Positions 15,877 to 24,339 of a DNA stretch of 64,000 nt are shown piece by piece. A program made the position numbers and the translations under genes. The notes beneath the pieces were generated by a model, which made no database searches, was not told the DNA's origin, and saw only the letters and a program-made list of their open reading frames with translations. Every line of letters starts with the position of its first letter. Within the stretch, counting starts at the first letter, position 1. This DNA comes from Solibacillus ferritrahens (GTDB taxonomy: Bacteria; Bacillota; Bacilli; Bacillales_A; Planococcaceae): assembly GCF_037027585.1 (NCBI RefSeq), contig NZ_JAXCLE010000015.1, forward strand, positions 1 through 64,000, written 5' to 3'.

Positions 15877-16653
15877 TTAAATCCTTAACCGGTTCGTGGC
15901 ATGATGTACTAATGGCCAGGCACGTACGTCAATCTTTTTTGCGAAGTGTACGATAGGTACATTACTTTCCACTTCAATGCCTTGCTTTGATAGTATCGTA
16001 TTTATCGTAATCTCAGCTTCAGCTTTTTGTAAGATCCATGGTCTATGCAAAATTTCACAGCGGACAGGGGTTTTTGACAAATTTAAAGTATAGAAGCAGT
16101 AACGCTCCGACATCCATTCATCAAAAGATCCTTTTGCTGCTAAATATGGCTCTGAAACGGGTCTATAGCTACAGGCAAATTCAATTTCCAAGTCATGGCG
16201 TCTTTTACTTTCAAATTCAATAGCTGACCCGCGATTGTTAATTTGCATCTTAGAGTACCAATATGGTAAATGGAAAAATGTTCTGGCTCCTTTGACGGCA
16301 GGCCAATTGTCAGCATCCAAACTAAAAAAGTATACACCGGGTTTTCCGTCCATCGTCACATATGTACGAACATTAAGTTCCGGAAAACGGTCTGTTCCTG
16401 GAATTGGCGGTAGCCCTCGAAATCTTACCCCTGACATAAGAAAAGGAACAACTCCTATCCAATAAGTTCCTTCATATGAATCTAGTTCCAGCTCTTCCGG
16501 TACTATCTTTCTTAACATTTCATATTTAGTCGGGTAATGGGCAAACAAAAGATCGCTCCATGTCTGCTTCATCCCCCATGGTAAATTTGGCAGTGCCCAT
16601 GGACGATGACTGTCATCCCACTTATTTTTTTCCGTTATCATCTGTTCTTTCAC
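15877..16653 (-). CDS. YqjF-family (DUF2071) protein
   Basis: A 258-residue protein of the DUF2071/YqjF family, seen from the spacing of WSDLLFAHYPTKYEMLRKIVPEELELDSYEG-type N-terminal text, VPFLMSGVRFRGLPPIPG, and FFSLDADNWPAV. Family members resemble acetoacetate decarboxylase-fold proteins, but the function is unknown. It is soluble, with no signal peptide. GTG 16653 lies about ten bases after AAAGGAA; an in-frame ATG four codons further in is an alternative. It is monocistronic, convergent with nrdJ and divergent from trhO. Confidence 0.8.
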   Translation of the reverse strand: MKEQMITEKNKWDDSHRPWALPNLPWGMKQTWSDLLFAHYPTKYEMLRKIVPEELELDSYEGTYWIGVVPFLMSGVRFRGLPPIPGTDRFPELNVRTYVTMDGKPGVYFFSLDADNWPAVKGARTFFHLPYWYSKMQINNRGSAIEFESKRRHDLEIEFACSYRPVSEPYLAAKGSFDEWMSERYCFYTLNLSKTPVRCEILHRPWILQKAEAEITINTILSKQGIEVESNVPIVHFAKKIDVRAWPLVHHATNRLRI

Positions 16654-16754
16654 CGCATTTCGCTTCCTTTGCAATAAATTATTTATATATAAAATATATC
16701 ACTATTTATATATTCTCTGTAAAAAGGGTGTAAAAAGGGAAATTTGTCCTAAAA

Positions 16755-16823
16755 TATCAGTCTAAATACTGATAGGAAATGATAGTGCAATAACTTATCA
16801 TTGTAAGGTAGTTTTAAACTATC
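16755..16823 (+). promoter_or_regulatory. three adjacent inverted repeats before trhO
   Basis: TATCAGT / ACTGATA (16755-16774), AATGATA / TATCATT (16778-16802) and GTAGTTT / AAACTAT (16808-16822) follow one another. The repeats share ATGATA/CTGATA cores, so they could be protein operators or leader hairpins. No known consensus was matched. Confidence 0.4.
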
Positions 16824-16862
16824 AGGTATATCCTGCAAATATATGAATGATAGGTGGAAAAC

Positions 16863-17804
16863 ATGAATTATCAAGTATTATTATATTATCATTATACAAC
16901 GATTGAAGATCCGGCAGTATTCTCAGCGGAGCATTTAGCTTTCTGTAAAGAAATCGGTTTAAAGGGACGTATTTTAGTCGCTAATGAAGGCATTAACGGA
17001 ACAGTTTCCGGAACAATTGAGCAAACAGAAGCCTATATGGAAAAGATGAAGGCAGATCCTTTATTTGAAGGTATCGTATTTAAAATTGATGCGGTAGAAA
17101 GCCATGCGTTTAAAAAAATGCATGTTCGTCCACGACCAGAGCTTGTTAACTTAGGCTTAGAGGAAGATGTTAACCCACATGAATTGACAGGCCGTTATTT
17201 ATCCCCTGAGCAATTTATGAAGGAACTGCAAGATGAGAATACGGTTGTTTTAGATGTGCGAAACACATATGAATATGATGTTGGTCATTTCCGTGGCGCG
17301 ATTCGACCAGAAGTACAGAATTTTCGTGATACACCGCAATGGGTACGGGAAAACCGTGAACTATTTGAAGGTAAGAACGTATTAACTTATTGCACTGGCG
17401 GTATTCGCTGTGAGAAATTCTCTGGCTGGATGAAGCGTGAAGGCTTTGGGGATGTTGGTCAATTGCACGGTGGTGTCGCAACATACAGTAAAGACCCAGC
17501 TACAAAAGGTCAACTTTGGGACGGTCAAATGTATGTATTCGATGAGCGTTTAACAGTGCCGATCAACCAGGTAGAGCATGTCGTAGTTGGTCGTGATCAC
17601 TTCGACGGCACACCATGTGAGCGCTATATTAACTGTGCAAACCCTGAATGCAACAAGCAAGTTTTAGCATCAGAAGAAAACGAAGCGAAGCATTTAGGCG
17701 GCTGTACAATAGAGTGCACTAAACATGAACGTAACCGCTATATTGTACGTAATGGGCTGTCTGAGCAACAAGTTGAAGAAGCGATTGCGTTACTGGAAGC
17801 ATAA
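16863..17804 (+). CDS. trhO: tRNA uridine(34) hydroxylase TrhO (rhodanese family)
   Basis: Oxygen-dependent hydroxylation of U34 in certain tRNAs, the first step towards 5-methoxyuridine in Bacillales. It has 313 residues: an N-terminal acylphosphatase-like domain (1-95, ending in KKMHVRPRPELV), a rhodanese domain (about 115-215) with active Cys177 in YCTGGIRCEKF, and a C-terminal Cys-rich part (CERYINCANPECNKQ, CTIECTKH). ATG 16863 has AGGTGG six bases upstream; an in-frame GTG at 16854 sits inside that site. It is followed by its own terminator. Confidence 0.93.
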   Translation: MNYQVLLYYHYTTIEDPAVFSAEHLAFCKEIGLKGRILVANEGINGTVSGTIEQTEAYMEKMKADPLFEGIVFKIDAVESHAFKKMHVRPRPELVNLGLEEDVNPHELTGRYLSPEQFMKELQDENTVVLDVRNTYEYDVGHFRGAIRPEVQNFRDTPQWVRENRELFEGKNVLTYCTGGIRCEKFSGWMKREGFGDVGQLHGGVATYSKDPATKGQLWDGQMYVFDERLTVPINQVEHVVVGRDHFDGTPCERYINCANPECNKQVLASEENEAKHLGGCTIECTKHERNRYIVRNGLSEQQVEEAIALLEA

Positions 17805-17840
17805 AATCTTCTTCTTAATAAATGGGAGATTCCAAATCGA

Positions 17841-17885
17841 AAAGGTAAGCTATTACACATTCAGTAATGGCTTACCTTTTTTTTT
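17841..17885 (+). terminator. trhO terminator
   Basis: Long stem AAGGTAAGC.ATTAC / GTAATGGCTTACCTT with a T9 run. Confidence 0.92.
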
Positions 17886-17958
17886 GCCTATTTTGGTAAA
17901 CTTTCTAATACATAAGAATATCGTAATTTATTGGAGGAAAAAGAAAGGGGGATCTTTA

Positions 17959-18459
17959 TTGGACAAAAAGAAATATTCGCTACTGTTCGGATGTTTTTTG
18001 GCTACACTTTTAGTGGTAGGCTGTACAAATGATGAAAATACAACGTCTCGTTCAGATAATGAAGATGCAAATACTATAAGTAAGCTTGAACAAACACTTC
18101 AGGATCAGCAGGAAACGATTGTAGACCATGAAAATAAACTGACAGCATTGGGTGAGTGGGAGCAAGTCATGAATGAATTATCGCTGCTCAAAGAGTCCAT
18201 TTACTATTTGCAAAATCGACTTGATTTACAAGAAGCTGTTATAAACGAAACAACTAATTATAAAACGGCTATTTTAAATAGCTTCGATATTAACGAAGAA
18301 TCGTTTGATATCAATATTACGTATAAGAATAAAGTCATCGATGAGGATGCGCTGAATGGTTATCGCCTATTTGAATCCGGTGAAGGGACTAAAGAGATAA
18401 GTATAAAAAAGGATGTGCCAATCTGGATGCTCGAAAACCGGGAGAATCAGTACAAGTAA
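17959..18459 (+). CDS. putative lipoprotein with coiled coil, frame broken at the 3' end
   Basis: TTG 17959 lies eight bases after AAGGGGG. The 166-residue product begins with a lipoprotein signal (lipobox VVGC, Cys about residue 22), followed by a Glu/Gln-rich stretch likely to form a coiled coil (about 40-95). The end NITYKNKVIDEDALNGYRLFESGEGT resembles small Bacillus lipoproteins of unknown role. The frame stops at 18459, but the -1 frame continues with plausible protein to 18551. The switch can take place at A AAA AAG (18405-18411), which is in the correct phase for -1 slippage. The gene may be frameshifted, phase-variable, or misread by one A. Confidence 0.65.
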   Translation: MDKKKYSLLFGCFLATLLVVGCTNDENTTSRSDNEDANTISKLEQTLQDQQETIVDHENKLTALGEWEQVMNELSLLKESIYYLQNRLDLQEAVINETTNYKTAILNSFDINEESFDINITYKNKVIDEDALNGYRLFESGEGTKEISIKKDVPIWMLENRENQYK

Positions 18460-18551
18460 CTTGGGAGGAATTTGCTCCAATGAGCGGATTTCTGAAATTA
18501 TATGAAAAAGATGGGGAAGTTGTATTCATCTCAGAAATATATTTACCTTAA
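18405..18551 (+). other. slippery heptamer and -1 frame tail of the lipoprotein gene
   Basis: After slipping at AAAAAAG the reading becomes GCANLDARKPGESVQVTWEE and so on, ending KDGEVVFISEIYLP at a TAA (18549-18551). That is about 46 residues of beta-strand-like sequence that would complete an extracellular domain. A single missing A in the six-A run would give the same picture. No strong stimulatory stem is obvious downstream. Confidence 0.5.
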
Positions 18552-18562
18552 TTTTCTTGTTT

Positions 18563-18595
18563 CACAGTCTATTGCTTTAAATAGGCTGTGTTTTT
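18563..18595 (+). terminator. terminator between the lipoprotein and the Bce-type module
   Basis: CACAGtCTATT / AATAGgCTGTG stem with TTTTT, 12 bases after the -1 frame stop. Its position supports 18551 as the natural gene end. Confidence 0.8.
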
Positions 18596-18648
18596 AATGA
18601 ATAAACATCGTGTATAATAAGGAAAAATGCTTTAAAGGGGTACTTTTT

Positions 18649-19260
18649 GTGCAAAAAATTTATGTAGTAGAAGATGATACGGTAATTTTGGAAGAATTAA
18701 AACAGCTCTTAAGAAGTAATGGTTATTTACCGGTGGATGCACCACCGTGTGACTTAGCGCTGTTAGATGTCAATCTTCCAGGAGAAAGTGGCTTTGAAAT
18801 TTGCCGTAAGCTCCGAGAATCTTCAGATGTGCCAATCATCTTTTTGACGGCACGGGATTCTACAGAGGACGAACTTATTGGGTTTGGAGTGGGTGCGGAT
18901 GATTATATTCGCAAACCTTATAATTCTTCAATACTATTAGCACGCATTTCACGATTATTGATGAGAAAAATAACAAGTCATCAGTCAGTACGCGGATTAA
19001 CCTTAGACGTAGGGAATATGATGGTTAGCTTTGAAAATAATTCTACCGAGCTTACCAAAAATGAAACACGTATTTTAGCTTGTTTAATGAAAAAAGAACT
19101 TGTTACAAGGGAAGAAATTATAGAGGATTTATGGAATAACTCGCTGTATATTGATGAAAATACATTGTATGTAAACATTAACCGATTGCGCGAAAAGCTA
19201 AAACAACTAAATGCGACAGATTTTATTAAAACAGTACGTGGCGTAGGATACCGTCTATGA
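18649..19260 (+). CDS. BceR/GraR-type response regulator with shortened receiver
   Basis: OmpR-family regulator of 203 residues; related proteins have about 220-235. Acidic pocket VVEDD (6-10), phosphoacceptor Asp40 in LALLDVNLPGESG, and Lys of IRKPY are present, followed by a winged-helix DNA-binding domain (about 108-203, ending in VRGVGYRL). The segment between helix 1 and the Asp strand (GYLPVDAPPCDLALLD) is about 14 residues shorter than normal, so strand 2/helix 2 are largely missing. GTG 18649 lies behind AAAGGGG; a TATAAT at 18613 may be its promoter. First gene of a kinase-ABC module for peptide antibiotic sensing. Confidence 0.85.
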   Translation: MQKIYVVEDDTVILEELKQLLRSNGYLPVDAPPCDLALLDVNLPGESGFEICRKLRESSDVPIIFLTARDSTEDELIGFGVGADDYIRKPYNSSILLARISRLLMRKITSHQSVRGLTLDVGNMMVSFENNSTELTKNETRILACLMKKELVTREEIIEDLWNNSLYIDENTLYVNINRLREKLKQLNATDFIKTVRGVGYRL

Positions 19261-20231
19261 TCAGAAAATTTCTACAGTCTAAACTCATATCGGTAGGTTT
19301 CTTGTGGATTGGCTATTTTTTATTTCTGTTAATTTTTATGTTAATTGATGTACCATTTGGAACGATTGCCATGATATCATTTGCCTTTATTTTCATACAG
19401 CTCAGCTGGCTTATAACAAGCTTTTTTTATGAAAAGAAGCGCTATGAAGAAATGAAGCAGCAGATGGAAAAGCTAGAGGAAACATATTTATTAGGTGAAG
19501 TTTTACGAAAACCAAGATCTTTAGTAGAGCATAAATATTATGAGGCGATGCTGGCTGTTAGTCGAGATGCTATATACCGTGTTGAGCAAAGCGAACGTTC
19601 AGCGAAAGAATATAAGGAATACGTGGAGCAATGGATTCATGAAATCAAAACACCTCTAACTGCGATGTCGTTAATATTAGCCAATGAGCAGGATGTTTGG
19701 AAATTGCGTCGGGAGCTAAAGCGTGCGGATAATTTAACTGATAACATTTTACATTATGCGCGGCTTGATTCCATCGAAAAGGACAAGCAGCTGAAAGAAC
19801 ATTCACTGAATGCCATTTTAAATGATGTGGTGAAAAACCAAATGGATTTATTAATTGCGTCAAAAATGAAGGTCGAAATTGAGGGAGATGCCAATATTTA
19901 TACGGATAATAAAGCTCTACAATTTATCGTCAATCAGCTATTGACGAATAGTGCTAAATATTGCCCTGGTGCGAAGATTACAATGCGTGTAGAGGATACG
20001 GAACTAATTTATGAAGATGATGGAATCGGTATTTTGGCTCACGAATTAGAGCGTATTACGGAACGGGGATATACAGGGTCAAACGGTCGTAAATTAGGGA
20101 CAAGTACTGGAATGGGCTTATATATTGTGGCACAGCTGTGCAAAGAGTTACATATCGAGTTGAAAATAAAATCAGAACATAACAACTACACTCGATTTCA
20201 GTTAATCTTTCCAAATCTAACGGAAATGTAA
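19257..20231 (+). CDS. BceS/GraS-type intramembrane-sensing histidine kinase
   Basis: 324 residues with two membrane helices (about 10-30 and 36-57) joined by only a few external residues, so it cannot sense ligand alone. The H-box is HEIKTPLTAMSL (His128). ATPase motifs are NQLLTNSAKY (N box), EDDGIGI (G1) and GTSTGMGLYI (G2). In Bce-type modules the ABC permease passes the antibiotic signal to this kinase. ATGA overlap with the regulator gene (19257-19260). Confidence 0.9.
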   Translation: MIRKFLQSKLISVGFLWIGYFLFLLIFMLIDVPFGTIAMISFAFIFIQLSWLITSFFYEKKRYEEMKQQMEKLEETYLLGEVLRKPRSLVEHKYYEAMLAVSRDAIYRVEQSERSAKEYKEYVEQWIHEIKTPLTAMSLILANEQDVWKLRRELKRADNLTDNILHYARLDSIEKDKQLKEHSLNAILNDVVKNQMDLLIASKMKVEIEGDANIYTDNKALQFIVNQLLTNSAKYCPGAKITMRVEDTELIYEDDGIGILAHELERITERGYTGSNGRKLGTSTGMGLYIVAQLCKELHIELKIKSEHNNYTRFQLIFPNLTEM

Positions 20232-20306
20232 GAATTCTGCTACCACTCTGTTAGAAAAGATTTGTGCACAGCGTGATATGATAATGTCGAAACGGAGGGT
20301 GTTTCG

Positions 20307-21071
20307 ATGAAAAAAAGATTACAAATTGACCAAGTAACAAAATATTATGGTGCAGAAGCCATTGTAACAAAAGCACTTGATAGCATTTCCTTTGAAGTTG
20401 GAGATGGAGAGTTTATAGCAATTATGGGTGCATCAGGCTCCGGGAAAAGTACACTTTTAAATTGTATAGCGACAATTGACCGAATTAGCGCAGGGAACAT
20501 TTTATTGGACGGAGAGCAAATATCGAACAAGAAGGAAAGGGAGTTAGCAGATTATCGACGCGATAAGCTCGGCTTTATTTTCCAGGAATATAATTTACTC
20601 GATACTTTAACAGTAGAAGAAAACATTACACTCCCTCTTAATTTACAAGGGGTATCTCTTAAAGAAACGGAGAAGCGCTTAATAGACATTACAGATAAGT
20701 TAGGAATTCATGAGCAGCTAAAGAAGTTTCCGATGGCGCTTTCTGGTGGGCAACGTCAGCGTGTTGCCTGTGCAAGAGCACTTATTACAAATCCAAGTAT
20801 TATTTTAGCTGATGAGCCTACGGGGGCATTAGATTCAGCCAATTCCAAAAAGCTGATGGAAACACTTTTATTTATGAATGAACAATTGCACTCCACAATT
20901 TTAATGGTGACACATGATGCCCTTGTTGGTAGCTTCGCGAAGCGTGTATTATTCTTAAAAGACGGAAAGATCTGGAATGAATTGTATCGAGGAAATCAAA
21001 GTCAACGTGCGATGCATGAAGATATTTTAGCGACGATGGCATTGCTCGGAGGTGAGGGGCATGTATCGTAA
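20307..21071 (+). CDS. BceA-type ABC transporter ATP-binding protein
   Basis: 254 residues with Walker A GASGSGKST (41-49), signature LSGGQRQR, Walker B ILADEPTGALD and an H-loop MVTHD. This is the MacB/BceA class that works with a ten-helix permease to remove lantibiotic- or bacitracin-type peptides from their lipid II targets. ATG 20307 follows GGAGGG. It lies 75 bases after the kinase, so it may have its own regulated promoter. Confidence 0.9.
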   Translation: MKKRLQIDQVTKYYGAEAIVTKALDSISFEVGDGEFIAIMGASGSGKSTLLNCIATIDRISAGNILLDGEQISNKKERELADYRRDKLGFIFQEYNLLDTLTVEENITLPLNLQGVSLKETEKRLIDITDKLGIHEQLKKFPMALSGGQRQRVACARALITNPSIILADEPTGALDSANSKKLMETLLFMNEQLHSTILMVTHDALVGSFAKRVLFLKDGKIWNELYRGNQSQRAMHEDILATMALLGGEGHVS

Positions 21072-23019
21072 GCTAGCCTTACGCAATGTGCGAAGACAAA
21101 TTGGCAATTATTTAATTTATTTTATTACCGTTGCTTTAACAATCTCCCTTATTTTTGCAATGAATAACTTGATATTTAATGATCAGTTACAAACTCAAGC
21201 TCAATCCATAGCGGAATTGGCATTAGGATTAGTGTTTCTATCGATTATAATTTGTATCATTATAGCTTTTGTACTCGGTTACGCGAATGCCTTTATGCTG
21301 CGACTGCGAAAAAGAGAATTCGGCACTTATTTAACGGTCGGAATGAAACGAAAGCATATTGTGAAACTGTTTTTATTTGAAAATAGCTTACTCGGGATTC
21401 TTGCGATGGTTGTTGGATTTTTTGTGGGGTCACTTTTTTATCAGGGACTCATGCTGTTAATGACTCAACTTCTGGATATTCCATTTGAGTTTTCGATGTT
21501 TTCATTAAAAGGTGTTCTATTAACAATTGGAATGGTTTGTAGCATATTCCTGTTCTCATCCTTAGTATCAAGTTTTTATTTAAACCGTGTCACTATTTAC
21601 GAACTCATTCATGGAGAGAAGAAAGTGGAGCAGGGGGTGAAGCATCCGTATGTCGCCATGCTTGTGACAGGCGTATCCTTCGTTGGAATCATCGTATCAT
21701 TTATCTTTTTTTCTCGGGAATTAAAGCATATCTTTTTAGAAGTCGATTCAAATCCGGGGAACCTCGTATGGCTGATGCTTTTATTAGCCGTATCATTGGT
21801 GACATTCCACATTGGACTTGCCAAAAGCTTGATGTATATTTTATTAGGGTTTAAACATTTTACACAACGTGGGACGAATCAATTTTTACTACGTCAATTG
21901 AGTGCGATGTTAAGCTCTAATGCCATTCTACTTGGGGCGCTGTCTTTTTTAATCGTATTTGCCATGATTGCTGCTAATTTCAGCTTTTTATATAAAGAGA
22001 TTGAGGAAGCAAATTTAGATAAACAATATCCGTTTGATATTATAGCCAATATTAATTCCGAACAAGAGGGCAGTATTCCATTGGAACAAGCAAAGGAAAC
22101 GATTGAATCTTATGTGCCTATAGATTGGTCGAAGGTGTATAACGGCTATTCCACAAATGAAAGGACTTTTCATAAGCATACAATTTGGCAGGGTGATAAA
22201 TATCAGGACGTCGATATGTACATGAAAGAATCGGAAGTAAATGAGCTTTTGCAAGAACTCGGCAGTAAACCACTGAATCTTGATAATCAATTTGCAATTT
22301 TCTCTGATATGCCGGGAATTCAAGGGGCGGACTTTTCAGAGGCCTCATTTAATCATAAAGGTCAAACTTATACATTAAGTCATGTAGTGGAATCCATGCC
22401 GATGTTTTTATGGAGCTATTTTGTCATTGTCGTGCCGGATGAAGTAGTAGAAGGCATGGAAATAAGCCAAACAGCGGCAGCCATTACTCTAGAAGAAGGA
22501 CCATTTGATGCACAAAAGCTCCAAGATGCATTAAGTTACACTTATAAAATAGAAGAAAACAATTACTCTGTTTTAACGAGTGACTACCGGGTTAAAGAGC
22601 AACGTCGATTATATGCGGCAGCATTCTCAGCTATTTTTATTGTCGGAGCATTATACTTAGCGGTCGTCTTTATTTTACTGGCTATGGCAATTTTGGCACT
22701 TAAAATATTATCGAATCTACGTGATGATGAGAAAAAGTATAGACTGCTCAATCGATTAGGCGTCAATGAGGAGTTACAGCGAAAGACATTAGCGAAGCAA
22801 ATTTTTGTGTTCTTTACGTTTCCGATAGTCGTTCCGATCTGCTTATCCATACCTATTACAATAATTCTCAATCAATTTATTGACCTGGCAGGATATAGCG
22901 CAATGCTGAATTTTAATATAGTATCCGTTTCAATAGTAGTAGTTATAGGGTTGATTTACTTCCTTTATTTTATGGTTACTTTCGGACTGACGAAAAAATA
23001 TGTTATTCAAAGGCGATAG
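21061..23019 (+). CDS. BceB-type ABC transporter permease
   Basis: 652 residues with FtsX-like domains at both ends, about ten membrane helices, and a large external domain (about 315-525) between helices 7 and 8, typical of BceB and its use as antibiotic sensor. ATG 21061 is behind GGAGGTG and overlaps the ATPase gene by 11 bases. The substrate cannot be read from sequence; bacitracin, nisin-like peptides and similar lipid II binders are usual. Confidence 0.9.
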   Translation: MYRKLALRNVRRQIGNYLIYFITVALTISLIFAMNNLIFNDQLQTQAQSIAELALGLVFLSIIICIIIAFVLGYANAFMLRLRKREFGTYLTVGMKRKHIVKLFLFENSLLGILAMVVGFFVGSLFYQGLMLLMTQLLDIPFEFSMFSLKGVLLTIGMVCSIFLFSSLVSSFYLNRVTIYELIHGEKKVEQGVKHPYVAMLVTGVSFVGIIVSFIFFSRELKHIFLEVDSNPGNLVWLMLLLAVSLVTFHIGLAKSLMYILLGFKHFTQRGTNQFLLRQLSAMLSSNAILLGALSFLIVFAMIAANFSFLYKEIEEANLDKQYPFDIIANINSEQEGSIPLEQAKETIESYVPIDWSKVYNGYSTNERTFHKHTIWQGDKYQDVDMYMKESEVNELLQELGSKPLNLDNQFAIFSDMPGIQGADFSEASFNHKGQTYTLSHVVESMPMFLWSYFVIVVPDEVVEGMEISQTAAAITLEEGPFDAQKLQDALSYTYKIEENNYSVLTSDYRVKEQRRLYAAAFSAIFIVGALYLAVVFILLAMAILALKILSNLRDDEKKYRLLNRLGVNEELQRKTLAKQIFVFFTFPIVVPICLSIPITIILNQFIDLAGYSAMLNFNIVSVSIVVVIGLIYFLYFMVTFGLTKKYVIQRR

Positions 23020-23048
23020 GAAAGCCAAAAGGAATCCAAATTAATAGT

Positions 23049-23096
23049 AAAGTCGATTTTTCACAACTTGCTGTGATGAAAATCGGCTTTTTTTTA
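23049..23096 (+). terminator. terminator of the Bce-type operon
   Basis: AAGtCGATTTT.CACA / TGTG..AAAATCGGCTT stem with a T8 run. Confidence 0.88.
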
Positions 23097-23360
23097 TTAA
23101 GTGAAATAAAAAACTTAGCCTTTGTAAAGGTTTTGTAAATGAGGTTTACGGAAAATTCATCTCGTTTTCAAAAAAAGCGCTCTTTACATCTAATATTATA
23201 GAAATTTTAAAGCTATTTAATTGCAATTTAGCTTTATATTTCAGAACTATCTGAAAGATAGCAACTTACCGATGAATAAATTGCCCGAATCAAGGACAAA
23301 TATAAAAAGTTAAGGCTAATAGAACTATTAATGCGAAATATTCAGATTTTATTTAAGAGT

Positions 23361-23417
23361 TTTACAAAAATATGTATTACTCTCTTCATAATTTACAGAA
23401 GGTTTACATGATTCACA
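23361..23417 (+). promoter_or_regulatory. candidate PhoP binding region (Pho box) before pstS
   Basis: Repeats of the TT(A/C/T)ACA type occur at 23361 (TTTACA), 23392 (TTTACA), 23403 (TTTACA) and 23412 (TTCACA). The 23392/23403 pair has the 11-base period of PhoP boxes; the last is spaced nine. A -10-like CATAAGAT lies about 35 bases downstream. The remaining gap from 23097 to 23360 shows no gene. Confidence 0.55.
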
Positions 23418-23487
23418 TATGTTATTAATTTTATAAAGGTATTGTTAAGGCATAAGATAAAAATGCAAGTTGATGGAGGATTGAAGT

Positions 23488-24318
23488 ATGTTGAAAAAAA
23501 CATGTTACTTCATTGGATTAACAATTCTAATGGTAGTACTAGCGGCCTGCAATAGCAAAGATACTTCGGAATCAAATTCCGGCAACGAAGATTTAATTAC
23601 AATTTCAGGTTCAACATCGGTCGGACCTTTAGCAGAGAAATTAGCAGAGAAATATGAGGAAACTGAAAACGTAAAAATAGAGATTAACCAAATTGGTTCA
23701 TCAGCCGGTATTACAAACGCAATCAAGGATGTTTCACAAATCGGTATGTCATCCCGAGACTTGAAACAAGAAGAAATAGATTCGGGCATTAAAGAATTGG
23801 TTATTGCCTATGACGGAATTGTAGTCGTAGCTCATCCTTCCAATCCAGTAAAAGATTTAACGATGGAACAAGTAAAACAGATTTTTACAGGAGAAATTAC
23901 GAACTGGAAAGAGCTTGGCGGCAAAGATCTGGAGATTGTGGTCGTGTCGCGTGAGGATGGTTCAGGTTCGCGTGATGCCTTCCAGGAAATAGTAGGCTAT
24001 AAATCAGGTCAGTTAATTCGCAATGCGATTGTAGCAAGTGGCAATGGCAATATTAAAACAACGGTGGCGACAAATAAACACGCTGTTGGGTTTATATCAT
24101 TCGAATACATTGATGAAACGGTTTCAGCTATGGACATTAACGGTGTAAAAGCCGAAGCAGGCAATGTATTGGATGGGAACTATCAATTATCTCGCCCATT
24201 CTTATTCGTTCATAAAGAAGACGTTCCCGAAGCAGCAACGAAGTTTATGGATTTTATATTAAGTGCAGATGGACAGAAAATTGTGGAAGCTGCTGGAGCA
24301 ATTCCATTAACGAAATAA
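23488..24318 (+). CDS. pstS: Phosphate-binding lipoprotein PstS
   Basis: Extracellular phosphate receptor of the high-affinity Pst importer. It has 276 residues, signal peptide with lipobox VLAAC (Cys21), then a periplasmic-binding-protein fold with phosphate-loop text SGSTSVGPL (about 36-44) and SREDGSGSRDAF. ATG 23488 follows GGAGG. First gene of pstS-pstC-pstA-pstB-phoU, behind Pho-box-like repeats. Confidence 0.94.
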   Translation: MLKKTCYFIGLTILMVVLAACNSKDTSESNSGNEDLITISGSTSVGPLAEKLAEKYEETENVKIEINQIGSSAGITNAIKDVSQIGMSSRDLKQEEIDSGIKELVIAYDGIVVVAHPSNPVKDLTMEQVKQIFTGEITNWKELGGKDLEIVVVSREDGSGSRDAFQEIVGYKSGQLIRNAIVASGNGNIKTTVATNKHAVGFISFEYIDETVSAMDINGVKAEAGNVLDGNYQLSRPFLFVHKEDVPEAATKFMDFILSADGQKIVEAAGAIPLTK

Positions 24319-24339
24319 TCAGTGCTGGAGGATACATGT

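Noticed and set aside
20232..20306. BceR operator before the ABC genes
   Set aside because: I could not find a convincing inverted repeat matching the BceR consensus in the 75-base gap.
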